The position numbers and the translations under genes were made by a program. A DNA stretch of 64,000 nucleotides from JAQBXX01 sp947085325 (GTDB lineage: Bacteria; Pseudomonadota; Gammaproteobacteria; SURF-13), in assembly GCA_947085325.1 (NCBI GenBank), contig CAMTVY010000013.1, forward strand, positions 23,976 to 87,975, read 5' to 3'. Below are positions 33,070 to 41,376 of the stretch, one piece after another. The first letter of the stretch is position 1. Each line of letters begins with the position of its first letter. The notes beneath the pieces were generated by a model, which saw nothing but the letters and a program-made list of their open reading frames with translations, was not told the origin of the DNA and searched no databases.

Positions 33070-34251
33070 TTAGTTGTTGCTGCCGTGTTTTGGTTCCTGT
33101 GGCAGGCACCAGGCGCGCGGGTCGCGCGGTACGCCCTGCTCACGTATTTCAAAATATACTCCGGGGCGCTCGTGACCGCCACTGACCCCCATTGCACCGA
33201 TGATCTCACCTGCTTCCGCCCAATCGCCCACCTTCTTATACAGGGCCTGATTGTGTCCGTACAGAGTCATGTAGCCGTCGCTGTGGTCGATGATGGTCAA
33301 TAAACCGAAGCCACGCAGCCATTCGGCGAAGACCACGCGACCGGGCGATACCGCCTGCACCGTGTCTCCTGCGCGTCCTTCAATCAGTACGCCCTGCGCG
33401 CGTGACCGCTCGCTGCCCCCCAAGGGTGCGGTGACTGCGCCAGAGGCGGGCCATGGGAGTGTGCCCTTGAGCGCCGCAAACGCGGGGTGGCTCGGGCTTT
33501 CCGGCGGGCGCGGCGCGGATGTAAGGCGCTGCAACAGTTCATCGAGTGCGCGCTCATCTTCCAGTAGGCGTGCAAGATCGGTACCTTTGCGCTGAATGTC
33601 GGTGTTGAGGCGGGCGAGGATCAGGGTGCGTGTCTGCTGACCCTCGTCCAGTATCTCCTTTTCCTGCTGTTGCGCGCGGTGCAATTCGGCCAGATGCATG
33701 CGCTGCTGTTCAATGGCGCGCTCTGCCGTTGCCACGCGCGCAAGGTCTGCATCCGCACGCGCGATGTGCCCGGCGCGGACGCGGTTCAGATAATCGTAGT
33801 ATATCAGGCTGCGCCCCACCCGGGCAGGGTCTTGCTGGTTGAGCAGCAGTTTAAGGCGATCCTGGCGCCCCATCAGATAGGCCGAGCGGATTTGCGCGGC
33901 GAGGGTTTTCCGCTGGGTGCTCATTGCGTCGGCCAGATGCTCCCGGTCTTGCTGCAGGCGGGCGAGCTGTGCGTTGTGTGTCTCTACTTTGGCGTCAAGC
34001 CGGCGCAGGCGCTGGTTGATGCGGCCAATGGCCTGTTCGCTGGTCTTGAGCGAGTGCACCAGCTCTTTCCGGGCGGTGTGTTCATTGGCGAGCGTGGCGC
34101 GCAGGGCCTGTATGCGCGTCCGCAGTTGTTCGAGTTCCTGGCGCGTGTGCGTGATGTCGTCGTTGGCAGCGATGGCGGGGCCCGCGCTGCATGTGAACAG
34201 CGCGGCGGCCAACAGCAGCCAGCGACAGGCTGTCAGGAGGCCTCTGGTCAA
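33070..34251 (-). CDS. envC: Murein hydrolase activator EnvC
   Basis: Periplasmic 393-aa protein with a signal peptide (LLLAAALFTCSAGPAIA), long coiled coils (about 30-240), and a C-terminal LytM/M23 domain. The metal ligands are lost: the first His motif reads GVLIEGRAGD and the final HxH is VYF. That matches EnvC, which activates AmiA/AmiB rather than cutting peptidoglycan. The open frame starts with TTG at 34251, 13 bp after gpmI. It is flanked by gpmI and ctpA, a common gammaproteobacterial order. Confidence 0.92.
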   Translation of the reverse strand: MTRGLLTACRWLLLAAALFTCSAGPAIAANDDITHTRQELEQLRTRIQALRATLANEHTARKELVHSLKTSEQAIGRINQRLRRLDAKVETHNAQLARLQQDREHLADAMSTQRKTLAAQIRSAYLMGRQDRLKLLLNQQDPARVGRSLIYYDYLNRVRAGHIARADADLARVATAERAIEQQRMHLAELHRAQQQEKEILDEGQQTRTLILARLNTDIQRKGTDLARLLEDERALDELLQRLTSAPRPPESPSHPAFAALKGTLPWPASGAVTAPLGGSERSRAQGVLIEGRAGDTVQAVSPGRVVFAEWLRGFGLLTIIDHSDGYMTLYGHNQALYKKVGDWAEAGEIIGAMGVSGGHERPGVYFEIREQGVPRDPRAWCLPQEPKHGSNN

Positions 34252-34263
34252 GTCAGGGCTTGC

Positions 34264-35811
34264 CTAGCGGTCAAACTCCACCAGTGGCACACCACTCATC
34301 TCCGGTGGCACCGGCAGCCCCATGAGCGTCAGCATGGTGGGCGCTACATCTGCCAGTACGCCGTTGTTGCTGAGGTGCGCCGGGCGGCCCGCATAGATCA
34401 GCGGTACCGGGTTGGTGGTATGTGCGGTGTGGGCCTGGCCGGTGCCATCGCCAATCAACTGCTCGGCATTGCCGTGGTCGGCGGTGATGAGCATCTCGCC
34501 CCCCGCTTTCTGCAGCGCCTCGTAGACCCGGCCCAGGCAGGTGTCTATCGTCTCGATGGCCTTGACCGTGGCATCGTAGTTGCCGGTGTGGCCGACCATG
34601 TCGGGATTGGCAAAATTGCAGATGATGACGTCGTATTTGCCGCTTGCAATCGCCGCGATCAGCTTGTCCGTCACCTCAAAGGCGCTCATCTCCGGCTGGA
34701 GGTCGTAGGTGGCGACATTGGGCGAGGGGATGAGGGTGCGATCTTCACCCTCGAACGGCTGTTCTTCGCCGCCGTTGAAGAAAAATGTCACATGCGCGTA
34801 TTTCTCGGTCTCGGCGATACGCAACTGACGCAGGCCATGACGCGCGATGTAGGCGCCAAACACGTTGTGCAGGCGCTCGGACGGAAAGGCCACCGGAACG
34901 TCGAATTCGTCGTTGTATTCGGTCAGGCTCACAAAGGCGCCGAGCCTGGGCTTGAGCGCGCGCCCAAAGCCATTGAAGTCAGGCTCGATGAAGGGGCGCG
35001 TGATCTGGCGTGCGCGGTCGGAGCGGAAATTCATGAACACCACCACGTCACCGTCCGCCATGCGCACCGGCTGCGCGCCTGCGGGCACAATGGCGGTGGC
35101 CTTGACGAACTCGTCGGACTCATCGCGCGCATAGGCCTGCTCCAGCGCCGCAGTTGCCGTCGGCGCCTGAAACGCCGCCTGGCCCTGGGTGATGAGGTCG
35201 TAGGCGGCCTGGATGCGTGGCCAGCGATGATCGCGATCCATGGCGTAGTAGCGCCCGATGATGGAGGCGACGCGCCCGTGGCCGAGTGCCGCGCACTTGT
35301 CTTCCAGCGCCTTGATGGAGGGCGCCGCGCTGCGTGGCGGGGTATCACGGCCGTCAAGAAAGGCATGCACACACACCTGCTTGGCGCCGCGTTTCACCGC
35401 CAGCTCCAGCATGGCAAGAATGTGCTCCTCGTGGCTGTGCACGCCGCCCGGCGAAAGCAGACCCATGATATGCACGGTATGGCCGCTGCTCGCGGCCTTG
35501 TCCACGGCGCGCGTCAGTGTCTGATTGGTGAAAAATGCACCGCTCTTGATGGCGCGGCTGATGCGCGAAAATTCCTGATACACGACGCGCCCGGCGCCAA
35601 GGTTCAGGTGGCCGACTTCAGAGTTGCCCATCTGGTCGGCAGGCAGGCCCACGTCGGTGCCGGAAGTGCGCAACAGCATGTGCGGGTAGGTGTTCCAGAG
35701 CCGTTCCCATACGGGCTTGCGCGCATGGTACACGGCGTTGCCGTCAGGCTTCTCGCTGTAGCCCCAGCCATCGAGAATGATCAGGGCCAAAGGCTTATGT
35801 GCAGATGGCAT
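34264..35811 (-). CDS. gpmI: 2,3-bisphosphoglycerate-independent phosphoglycerate mutase
   Basis: Mn-dependent interconversion of 3- and 2-phosphoglycerate in glycolysis. The 515-aa protein starts with the metal-binding LIILDGWGYS. It has the phosphoserine nucleophile in GNSEVGH, then DGRDTPPRSA, ICNFANPDMVGHTG and TADHGNAEQ, all metal or substrate ligands of the alkaline phosphatase superfamily. Length is normal. It is divergent from the rhodanese gene. Confidence 0.97.
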   Translation of the reverse strand: MPSAHKPLALIILDGWGYSEKPDGNAVYHARKPVWERLWNTYPHMLLRTSGTDVGLPADQMGNSEVGHLNLGAGRVVYQEFSRISRAIKSGAFFTNQTLTRAVDKAASSGHTVHIMGLLSPGGVHSHEEHILAMLELAVKRGAKQVCVHAFLDGRDTPPRSAAPSIKALEDKCAALGHGRVASIIGRYYAMDRDHRWPRIQAAYDLITQGQAAFQAPTATAALEQAYARDESDEFVKATAIVPAGAQPVRMADGDVVVFMNFRSDRARQITRPFIEPDFNGFGRALKPRLGAFVSLTEYNDEFDVPVAFPSERLHNVFGAYIARHGLRQLRIAETEKYAHVTFFFNGGEEQPFEGEDRTLIPSPNVATYDLQPEMSAFEVTDKLIAAIASGKYDVIICNFANPDMVGHTGNYDATVKAIETIDTCLGRVYEALQKAGGEMLITADHGNAEQLIGDGTGQAHTAHTTNPVPLIYAGRPAHLSNNGVLADVAPTMLTLMGLPVPPEMSGVPLVEFDR

Positions 35812-35909
35812 AGGCAGTGTCTTTAAATTACTGATGCAGATGGGTTCAAAGGCCGTTATTATATAGCGTTTGCGCGCTTAGCGCAGCCCCGCAGCTAACG
35901 ACCGGTACC

Positions 35910-36335
35910 ATGCAACAGTTCATTACCTTTGTCATCAATCACTGGGCGCTTTTTCTGGCGCTCGCTGTCGTCAGCGTGCTGCTGGCGGCCAATTTGCTGT
36001 CGGAAACGCTGCTCGGGTTCAAGTCGGTCGCACCCCAGGCCGCCACCCAGCTGATCAACCGCGAAGGCGCAGTGGTACTCGACGTGCGCGAAGAGGCCGA
36101 CTTCAACGCCGGGCATATCGTCAACGCCATCCATATCCCGCTGGCCGGGCTTGAGGCACGGCTCAGGGAGCTCGACAGCATGCGCGAGAGCCCCTTCATC
36201 GTGACCTGTCAGGCAGGCCAGCTCTCGGCGCGCGCAGGCGACATTCTGCGCAAGCACGGTTTCACCAAGGTGTATAAACTGGGTGGCGGCCTTATGGCCT
36301 GGAAAGACGCCAAACTGCCGCTGGTGGCTGCCTGA
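35910..36335 (+). CDS. Membrane-anchored rhodanese-like protein
   Basis: 141-aa protein with one N-terminal transmembrane helix (LFLALAVVSVLLAANLL) and a rhodanese domain. The active-site Cys100 is in TCQAGQLSARAG; VVLDVREEADFNAGHI is the CH2A-type block. It resembles YibN, found next to grxC and secB in gammaproteobacteria. It is probably involved in sulfur transfer or redox at the membrane, but the substrate is unknown. It begins a four-gene run rhodanese-grxC-secB-gpsA. Confidence 0.92.
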   Translation: MQQFITFVINHWALFLALAVVSVLLAANLLSETLLGFKSVAPQAATQLINREGAVVLDVREEADFNAGHIVNAIHIPLAGLEARLRELDSMRESPFIVTCQAGQLSARAGDILRKHGFTKVYKLGGGLMAWKDAKLPLVAA

Positions 36336-36337
36336 GC

Positions 36338-36601
36338 ATGTCCGGCGTTGTTATCTACAGCACCGGCATGTGCTCATACTGCGTGCGTGCGCGCCAGTTG
36401 CTTGAGCGCAAAGGCGTGCGTTACACGGAACATCGCGTCGACGAGCAGACCGACTTGCGCCATGAAATGGAATCGAAGAGCAGGCGCCGCAGTGTGCCGC
36501 AAATTTTCATTAACGATGCCCACATCGGCGGCTTCAACGAACTCGCGCAGCTCGAGCGCAATGGCCTGCTGGAGGCGATGCTGCATGACGGCAGCGCTTG
36601 A
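36338..36601 (+). CDS. grxC: Glutaredoxin 3
   Basis: Small dithiol glutaredoxin of 87 aa. The active site CSYC (Cys12, Cys15), the cis-Pro motif RRSVPQIFI and the GSH-binding GGFNEL are intact. It reduces protein disulfides and glutathione mixed disulfides in the cytoplasm. It starts two bases after the rhodanese stop, so translation is coupled. Confidence 0.95.
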   Translation: MSGVVIYSTGMCSYCVRARQLLERKGVRYTEHRVDEQTDLRHEMESKSRRRSVPQIFINDAHIGGFNELAQLERNGLLEAMLHDGSA

Positions 36602-36646
36602 TGTGCTGCATATGAAATTCAGACCCACTCTGTTCAGGAAGGCGCC

Positions 36647-37129
36647 ATGACCGAAGACACAAACTCGCAAAAACCCGCCGCTGCAGGTGGCCCGCAGCTT
36701 GCCATCCAGAAGATATACGTCAAGGATATTTCGTTTGAGGCGCCGAATACACCGCACATATTCACGGAGCAGTGGGCGCCAAACGTTGACCTCCATCTGC
36801 AAAGCAAGGCGATCAAGCACGAGGAAGCAGTGCATGAGGTCGTGCTGACTGTAACTGTGACCGCCAAGCTGGGCGACAAGACGGCGTTTCTGATCGAGGT
36901 GCAACAGGCCGGTATTTTTGCCATCCATGGCTTTGCGCCGGAAGACCTGGCGCGCACACTGGGAAGTTTCTGCCCCAACCTGCTGTTTCCGTTTGCGCGT
37001 GAAGCCGTCGCCGACGTCGTCACCCGAGGCGGCTTCCCGCAGCTTCTGCTCGCACCGGTCAACTTTGATGCCATTTACGCGCACATGCAGCAGCAGGGCC
37101 GGGGTGCGGACAAGGAAATTGAACACTAG
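36647..37129 (+). CDS. secB: Protein-export chaperone SecB
   Basis: Cytoplasmic tetrameric chaperone that holds preproteins unfolded and passes them to SecA. The 160-aa protein shows IQKIYVKDISFEAPNTPHIF, VVLTVTVTAKLGDKTAFLIEVQQAGIF, and the FPFAREAVADVVTRGGFPQLLLAPVNFDA end, all diagnostic. It follows grxC by 45 bp with AGGAAGG near the start. Confidence 0.97.
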   Translation: MTEDTNSQKPAAAGGPQLAIQKIYVKDISFEAPNTPHIFTEQWAPNVDLHLQSKAIKHEEAVHEVVLTVTVTAKLGDKTAFLIEVQQAGIFAIHGFAPEDLARTLGSFCPNLLFPFAREAVADVVTRGGFPQLLLAPVNFDAIYAHMQQQGRGADKEIEH

Positions 37130-37159
37130 TCTGCGACAGGTCAGGGGCGGATCCCTGCG

Positions 37160-38170
37160 GTGACAGCCGCCCGTCCCTCTGTCGTAGTGCTCGGTGCCGG
37201 ATCATGGGGTACGGCGCTGGCCATCCTGCTGGCGCGCAACGGCCAGCCGACCACGTTGTGGGGCCGCAATGCGGAGTTCATGGCGCAATTGGCGCAAGCG
37301 CGCTGCAACGCCCGTTTTTTACCCGACGCTGTATTCCCGCAAAACCTGACGACGACATCTGATCTGGCGCATGCGCTCGGCACGGCAAGCGATAGCCTCG
37401 TCGCTGTGCCGAGCCACGCATTTCGCGACACACTGAAATTACTGGCCGCGCACGCACCTTTATCGCTGCGCGTCGCCTGCGCCACCAAGGGCATGGAGCC
37501 CGGCAGCGGTAACCTGCCGCATCAGGTAGCCTGCGAGATCATGGGCGGCACCCGCCCGTTTGCCGTCATCTCCGGCCCCACCTTCGCCCGCGAAGTCGCT
37601 GCGGGCTTGCCGGCCGCCGTCACCGTCGCCACGCAAAATGCAGCGTTTGCCGCCGAGCTGGCCGCCGCCTTGCACAGCGACAGTTTCCGCGCCTACACCT
37701 CGGACGATGTGATCGGCGTGGAGCTGGGGGGTGCCATTAAAAATGTACTCGCCATCGCCGCCGGTATTGCAGACGGCCTGGGCTTCGGCGCCAACACCCG
37801 CGCCGCGCTCATCACCCGTGGCCTGGCCGAGATGATGCGCCTGGGCTTAGCCCTCGGCGGCCAGCGCGAAACCTTTATGGGGCTTGCGGGGCTGGGTGAC
37901 CTGGTGCTCACCTGCACTGACGATCAATCACGTAACCGCCGTCTGGGGCTCGCGCTCGCGCGCGGCACAGCGCTCGCGGATGCACTGTGCGATATCGGTC
38001 AAAGCGTGGAAGGTGTAGCCACTGCGCGCGAAGTCGTGCGCCTGGCCAAGGCGCACGGCATCGAAATGCCCATCAGCGAACAGGTATGCAGCGTGTTGCA
38101 CGAAGGCAAGAGCCCCCGCGCCGCCGTCCAGACATTACTCCAGCGCGAACAAAAAGCGGAAACAACTTAA
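37160..38170 (+). CDS. gpsA: Glycerol-3-phosphate dehydrogenase [NAD(P)+]
   Basis: Makes sn-glycerol 3-phosphate from dihydroxyacetone phosphate for phospholipid synthesis. The 336-aa protein has the NAD(P) site VLGAGSWGTALA near the N-terminus, ATKGMEPG, ISGPTFAREVAAG, and the catalytic Lys in GVELGGAIKNVLAIAAG. The start is GTG at 37160. It closes the rhodanese-grxC-secB-gpsA run. Confidence 0.96.
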   Translation: MTAARPSVVVLGAGSWGTALAILLARNGQPTTLWGRNAEFMAQLAQARCNARFLPDAVFPQNLTTTSDLAHALGTASDSLVAVPSHAFRDTLKLLAAHAPLSLRVACATKGMEPGSGNLPHQVACEIMGGTRPFAVISGPTFAREVAAGLPAAVTVATQNAAFAAELAAALHSDSFRAYTSDDVIGVELGGAIKNVLAIAAGIADGLGFGANTRAALITRGLAEMMRLGLALGGQRETFMGLAGLGDLVLTCTDDQSRNRRLGLALARGTALADALCDIGQSVEGVATAREVVRLAKAHGIEMPISEQVCSVLHEGKSPRAAVQTLLQREQKAETT

Positions 38171-38402
38171 CCTCTCGTCCAAATAATTTCCCGAGTTCTG
38201 CCGCACTTCATCCGGGCTAAACTGTCTCAGTCTTGATGGGTTCCCCGGTTGCCGGTGGGTTTTCATGCCTCATCGTTATCTGGCGCGCTGCTCTGCTTGA
38301 AGGATGACGGCTGCAGGCGCAAGATGTTACCTTGTAAACCGACCGATTTATGTCGCTATGTATAGAGATCGGGAGACGAAACTTAGTGAGTTGGGAGGGC
38401 GC

Positions 38403-39134
38403 GTGAGCGATAGTTCGGTCAAGAGTCGTGCTGAAACCGCAATGCGCAGCGTGGGATTGCTCTGCTTTCTCCTGATGGCAGGTTGCGCCGGGTTAGAGCG
38501 CGCGCCGTCCCAACCGGTCGTGACACAGGGTGAAGCTGTTGCAGACGAGCCGGTGACCCACCCACCCACGCCGGCGGTTGCAGTCGAGCCGGTAATTCAG
38601 CCACCCACGTCGACCGTTGAGGCTGAGCCAGAAATCCACTCAGTGACTCCATCCGTCGTTGTGGCCGAACCGGTGGTTCGCCCGGTCACGCCGGCGACCA
38701 CCCGTTCCACGGAGCAGAGCGTTGCCAAGATCGACTCGCCGGACGTCAAGATTCCTGCAAAGACCTCCGTGGCTCCCGTGCCCGTGGAGCAGACCCGGAA
38801 GAAGGAGAACGTCGCTCCAGGCCCTGTGAAGCAGGAGGCGTCACTGGATATAGCATCGCTGGAGAAGCGACTGCGAGAGACCAAGGCCATCGGTGTGTTC
38901 ACCAAAATCACACTCAAGAATCAGGTAGATGATCTGCTGAATCAATTCCGGGCGTTCTACCAGGGGCGCGCCAAAGCCACTCTCGCCGAGCTGCGGCAAG
39001 CGTATGATCGGCTGCTCCTCAAGGTGCTCTCGCTCCTGCAGGACAAAGATCAAGTGCTGGCCAGTGCAATCGTTGCGTCGCGCGATGCGATCTGGAATAT
39101 CCTTGCGGATCCGGTCAAATTTTCAACCCTCTAA
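38403..39134 (+). CDS. Hypothetical lipoprotein with Pro/Val-rich linker
   Basis: Not recognised. From GTG 38403 (GGGAGG just upstream) the 243-aa product has a hydrophobic GLLCFLLMAGC lipobox, so it is likely lipidated. A low-complexity linker follows, with repeated EPV/HPPTP/VEPVIQPPT units (about 35-150). The C-terminal about 90 residues are helical (SLEKRLRETKAIGVFTKITL, then LLNQFRAFYQGRAKATLAEL). Later starts at 38442 would keep the lipobox. It opens a patch of small proteins with no clear relatives, after gpsA. Confidence 0.6.
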   Translation: MSDSSVKSRAETAMRSVGLLCFLLMAGCAGLERAPSQPVVTQGEAVADEPVTHPPTPAVAVEPVIQPPTSTVEAEPEIHSVTPSVVVAEPVVRPVTPATTRSTEQSVAKIDSPDVKIPAKTSVAPVPVEQTRKKENVAPGPVKQEASLDIASLEKRLRETKAIGVFTKITLKNQVDDLLNQFRAFYQGRAKATLAELRQAYDRLLLKVLSLLQDKDQVLASAIVASRDAIWNILADPVKFSTL

Positions 39135-39155
39135 TCTTATGGCAGGAGAAACACT

Positions 39156-39410
39156 GTGAGCAAACGTGTGAAGGGCTGGGTTCTGATCGTTGTAATGACG
39201 ACATTCTTCGCTGGGCCGTTGCTCGCAGAGGATGAGCCATCGCTCCTCAAGGATATGACGGCCGTGATTGCGCTCCTGAGTTTGCCATGTGGTCAGGTCG
39301 TCAGTGCCATACAGCAAGGTGACAACGACCACATCGTGTCATGTCAGGACGGGAACCGCTACCGGGTATTTGTAAACTCCGAGGGCCGGGTCGTCGCGCA
39401 GAAACAATAA
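39156..39410 (+). CDS. Small secreted hypothetical protein
   Basis: 84-aa protein from GTG 39156 with AGGAGA upstream. A signal peptide is clear (WVLIVVMTTFFAGPLLA). The roughly 59-residue mature part has two cysteines (LPCGQV and VSCQDG) that could form a disulfide, then NRYRVFVNSEGRVV. It lies 21 bp after the lipoprotein gene, so they are probably cotranscribed. Function unknown. Confidence 0.62.
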   Translation: MSKRVKGWVLIVVMTTFFAGPLLAEDEPSLLKDMTAVIALLSLPCGQVVSAIQQGDNDHIVSCQDGNRYRVFVNSEGRVVAQKQ

Positions 39411-39581
39411 GTGGCAGTGGCCTGCGCATGGCGAATGCGGGCTCGGCGGCCAGCGCGAACAAAAAGCAGAAGCGTTTTAAAGTGCAGAGGTTGTTGAGAC
39501 TTGACTCCGTGACTCTGCTACCGTGATGGCTGCTGAGTCCTTCGTTTTTTAAATTCGGCTTGAACCCAGGGAGGCTGCGTC

Positions 39582-39803
39582 ATGAAATCAGCAACGATAA
39601 CCGGCATTGCTCTGATCCTGCTTGGCGTGGTCGCCCTCTCCTACCAGGGCATCACCTACACCAGCGAAGAGAAGGTCATCGACATCGGCCCGCTGCAGGC
39701 CACGACCAATACCGAAAAGACCATCCCGCTGCCGCCCGTGCTGGGGGTATTGGCGCTGGTCGGGGGGATAGTGCTGGTCGTGGTAGGGGCGCGAAAGCCG
39801 TAA
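39582..39803 (+). CDS. Small two-helix membrane protein
   Basis: 73-aa protein with hydrophobic segments at both ends (ITGIALILLGVVALSYQGI and PPVLGVLALVGGIVLVVVGA). Between them is a polar loop YTSEEKVIDIGPLQATTNTEKTIPLP. Similar short proteins with this loop occur in other proteobacteria, but their role is unknown. GGGAGG lies 13 bp before the ATG. A hairpin at 39811-39836 probably ends the transcript. Confidence 0.65.
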   Translation: MKSATITGIALILLGVVALSYQGITYTSEEKVIDIGPLQATTNTEKTIPLPPVLGVLALVGGIVLVVVGARKP

Positions 39804-39810
39804 CTTTTAA

Positions 39811-39836
39811 AAACCGCAGTGAACCGTGCGCGGTTT
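39811..39836 (+). terminator. Hairpin after the small membrane protein gene
   Basis: AAACCGC (39811-39817) and GCGGTTT (39830-39836) pair around a 12-nt loop, starting eight bases after the stop codon. The run after the stem is CTTCC, so the terminator is weak. Confidence 0.45.
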
Positions 39837-39930
39837 CTTCCGGGCGACTTTCATAACATCGTAGTAGCGCCTGGCGTATGACGGCCAGGCGGGCGCAGCC
39901 CGGGCGGGGTGAGGCCCGGGACAGTGCTTT

Positions 39931-40038
39931 TTAAGAATGCCGGGTCTGTCCCTTGGCCTTCTTCGCTTCCCTTTTTTCCTTCATGGTCTTGGCCGGTTTC
40001 TTCTTGGTTTGCTTCTTGCTGTCCATGCTTTTACTCAT
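39931..40038 (-). CDS. 35-aa lysine-rich small protein
   Basis: The minus strand from ATG 40038 reads MSKSMDSKKQTKKKPAKTMK, followed by EKREAKKAKGQTRHS and TAA at 39931. AGGAG sits eight bases before the ATG. The Lys/Ala-rich pattern with TMKEKR...KKAK resembles short basic proteins seen in many proteobacterial genomes. Half the residues are charged, which fits nucleic-acid or ribosome binding, but that is a guess. Two GC hairpins lie downstream at about 39868-39922. Confidence 0.6.
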   Translation of the reverse strand: MSKSMDSKKQTKKKPAKTMKEKREAKKAKGQTRHS

Positions 40039-40222
40039 GGTTTTCGCTCCTGTATATCCAAGTTATGAAGAGTAGTAGGTCGGCTCAAGGCATCGCCGGA
40101 GCCGACAACGCCTGTTATATTAGCAGTGTCGGATACGCTATGCTTGACCAAGCCTGCGAAATGCAAGTCTCGTTCAAAATAGCGCCCTTGCCAAGCGTAA
40201 AATTACTCTTTGCACTAAATAG

Positions 40223-40510
40223 GTGATCAAAAGCTTCCGGTACAAAGGACTTGAGAAGTTTTTTAAGACGAGCGCCAAGGCTGGCATCCAGCCGCAGCAC
40301 GCAGCCAGGCTGCGTACTCAGCTAACCACTCTAAATATTGCTGAAACGCCGGAAGATATGAGCGTGCCGGGATGAAAACTGCATCGCCTGAAGGGCGATA
40401 AACACTTGTTTTGGGCGGTGTGGGTGGATAAAAACTGGCGGCTTGTTTTTCGTTTCCATGAGCAGGATGTCGAACTTGTGGATTATCTGGATTACCACCA
40501 GGAGACAGGT
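40223..40510 (+). pseudogene. higB: HigB-type toxin, broken by an in-frame TGA
   Basis: From GTG 40223 the frame encodes IKSFRYKGLEKFF, AGIQPQHAARLRTQL, AETPEDMSVPG, then TGA (40373-40375). It continues in the same frame with KLHRLKGDKHLFW, KNWRLVFRFHEQDVELVDYLDYH. This is the whole RelE-fold HigB pattern. Relatives have a bulky residue (Phe/Trp) at the stop, so TGG to TGA is the simplest lesion. The normal stop before the antitoxin is also missing: the frame runs unbroken into higA. A 50-residue stub is the only expected product. Confidence 0.8.
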
Positions 40511-40786
40511 ATGGAGATGTTTGATCCGGCGCACCCCGGCGAAGTACTGCGGGAGTATTTACCGGAAGGCATGACGGTCAAGGAGGCCGCCAAGCGTCTC
40601 GGGGTCACCCGTCAGGCGCTCTCTGCCCTGTTGAATGGCCGCTCAGACGTGAGCGCAGAGATGGCCTTGCGTCTCGATGCAGCGCTGGATACCAAAGCGG
40701 ATTTCTGGCTGCGCCTGCAAATGCAGCGCGATATGTGGGTCGCGCGACAAAAGTCGCGCCCTAAAGTCAGACGGCTTGCGGCATAG
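40511..40786 (+). CDS. higA: HigA-type antitoxin
   Basis: 91-aa XRE-family helix-turn-helix protein: HPGEVLREYLPEGMTVKEAA, LGVTRQALSALLNGRSDVSA, RLDAALDTKADFWLRLQ. HigA binds HigB and represses its own operon. CAGGAGACAGGT provides a good ribosome site before ATG 40511. It stays intact although the toxin frame upstream is broken. It is in the same reading frame as higB with no stop in between. A 74-bp tandem duplication starts at its stop codon. Confidence 0.88.
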   Translation: MEMFDPAHPGEVLREYLPEGMTVKEAAKRLGVTRQALSALLNGRSDVSAEMALRLDAALDTKADFWLRLQMQRDMWVARQKSRPKVRRLAA

Positions 40787-40933
40787 GTGTGCGCTACTGT
40801 GCAATCCAGTTGTATCGTTTTCGTAATGTGTTAATGCAAGACCTGACCCTGATACTCCAGGTGTGCGCTACTGTGCAATCCAGTTGTATCGTTTTCGTAA
40901 TGTGTTAATGCAAGACCTGACCCTGATACTCCA
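40786..40933. repeat. Perfect 74-bp tandem duplication
   Basis: 40786-40859 and 40860-40933 are identical over 74 bp, beginning GGTGTGCGCTACTG and ending GATACTCCA. Further partial units (AGACCTGACCCTGATAC, then CTGATACTC) continue to about 40960. The duplication lies between the higA stop and the 3' end of the opposing zinc-ribbon gene and supplies that gene's C-terminal reading frame. Confidence 0.92.
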
Positions 40934-41349
40934 AGACCTGACCCTGATACCTGATACTCGCTCCATATTGGACACCAGGCCCCTTGTTGAATAGCAGAGG
41001 ACTCAGCCATCCACTCATGCCCTTTGACACACCGCCAGTGGAGCTTGGTTCGGTTATTGGTGTGCTCAGAAGACAGGAACGCACCACCCTTGGCGCGGGC
41101 AAGCTCTTGGATTGCTTCTATGGACTTGGCCTTCTGGCGCCCTTGCCGATGATTCCCACATATTTGGCACCAGTGTCCACGCTTGATATTTGTCGGGAGT
41201 GCTTCCCATTCATGTCCTTTGGCACACCGCCAGCGGAGTTTCGCTTTATTGTTCAGGTATTCATCGGATAAGCATTCCCCACCTCGCTCTCGGGCGAGGG
41301 CTTTATAAAACTCCAGCTGCTCTTCGGGGGTTTTGCTTGGTACAGTCAT
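40831..41349 (-). pseudogene. Zinc-ribbon/treble-clef repeat protein, 3' end damaged
   Basis: Two copies of a roughly 60-residue unit. Copy one is GGECLSDEYLNNKAKLRWRC followed by AKGHEW and WCQICG. Copy two is GGAFLSSEHTNNRTKLHWRC followed by VKGHEW and WCPIWSEY. The C-x3-H...CxxC pattern is that of treble-clef zinc-ribbon proteins found with mobile or nuclease genes. In copy two the last Cys is Trp. After SEY the frame becomes repeat-encoded (QVSGSGLG...), so the natural C-terminus seems lost. ATG 41349 is preceded by AGAG; 41376 is an alternative. Function unknown. Confidence 0.6.
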
Positions 41350-41376
41350 TTCAATGCTCTGAAATAGTCGGCGCAT

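Noticed and set aside
33670..35826. Very long open frame on the plus strand (over 700 codons) across envC and gpmI
   Set aside because: It is antisense to two well-conserved genes and its translation has no domain-like pattern. High G+C makes such shadow frames common.
40786..40933. CRISPR-like repeat
   Set aside because: The two 74-bp units are adjacent without spacers, so this is a plain tandem duplication.
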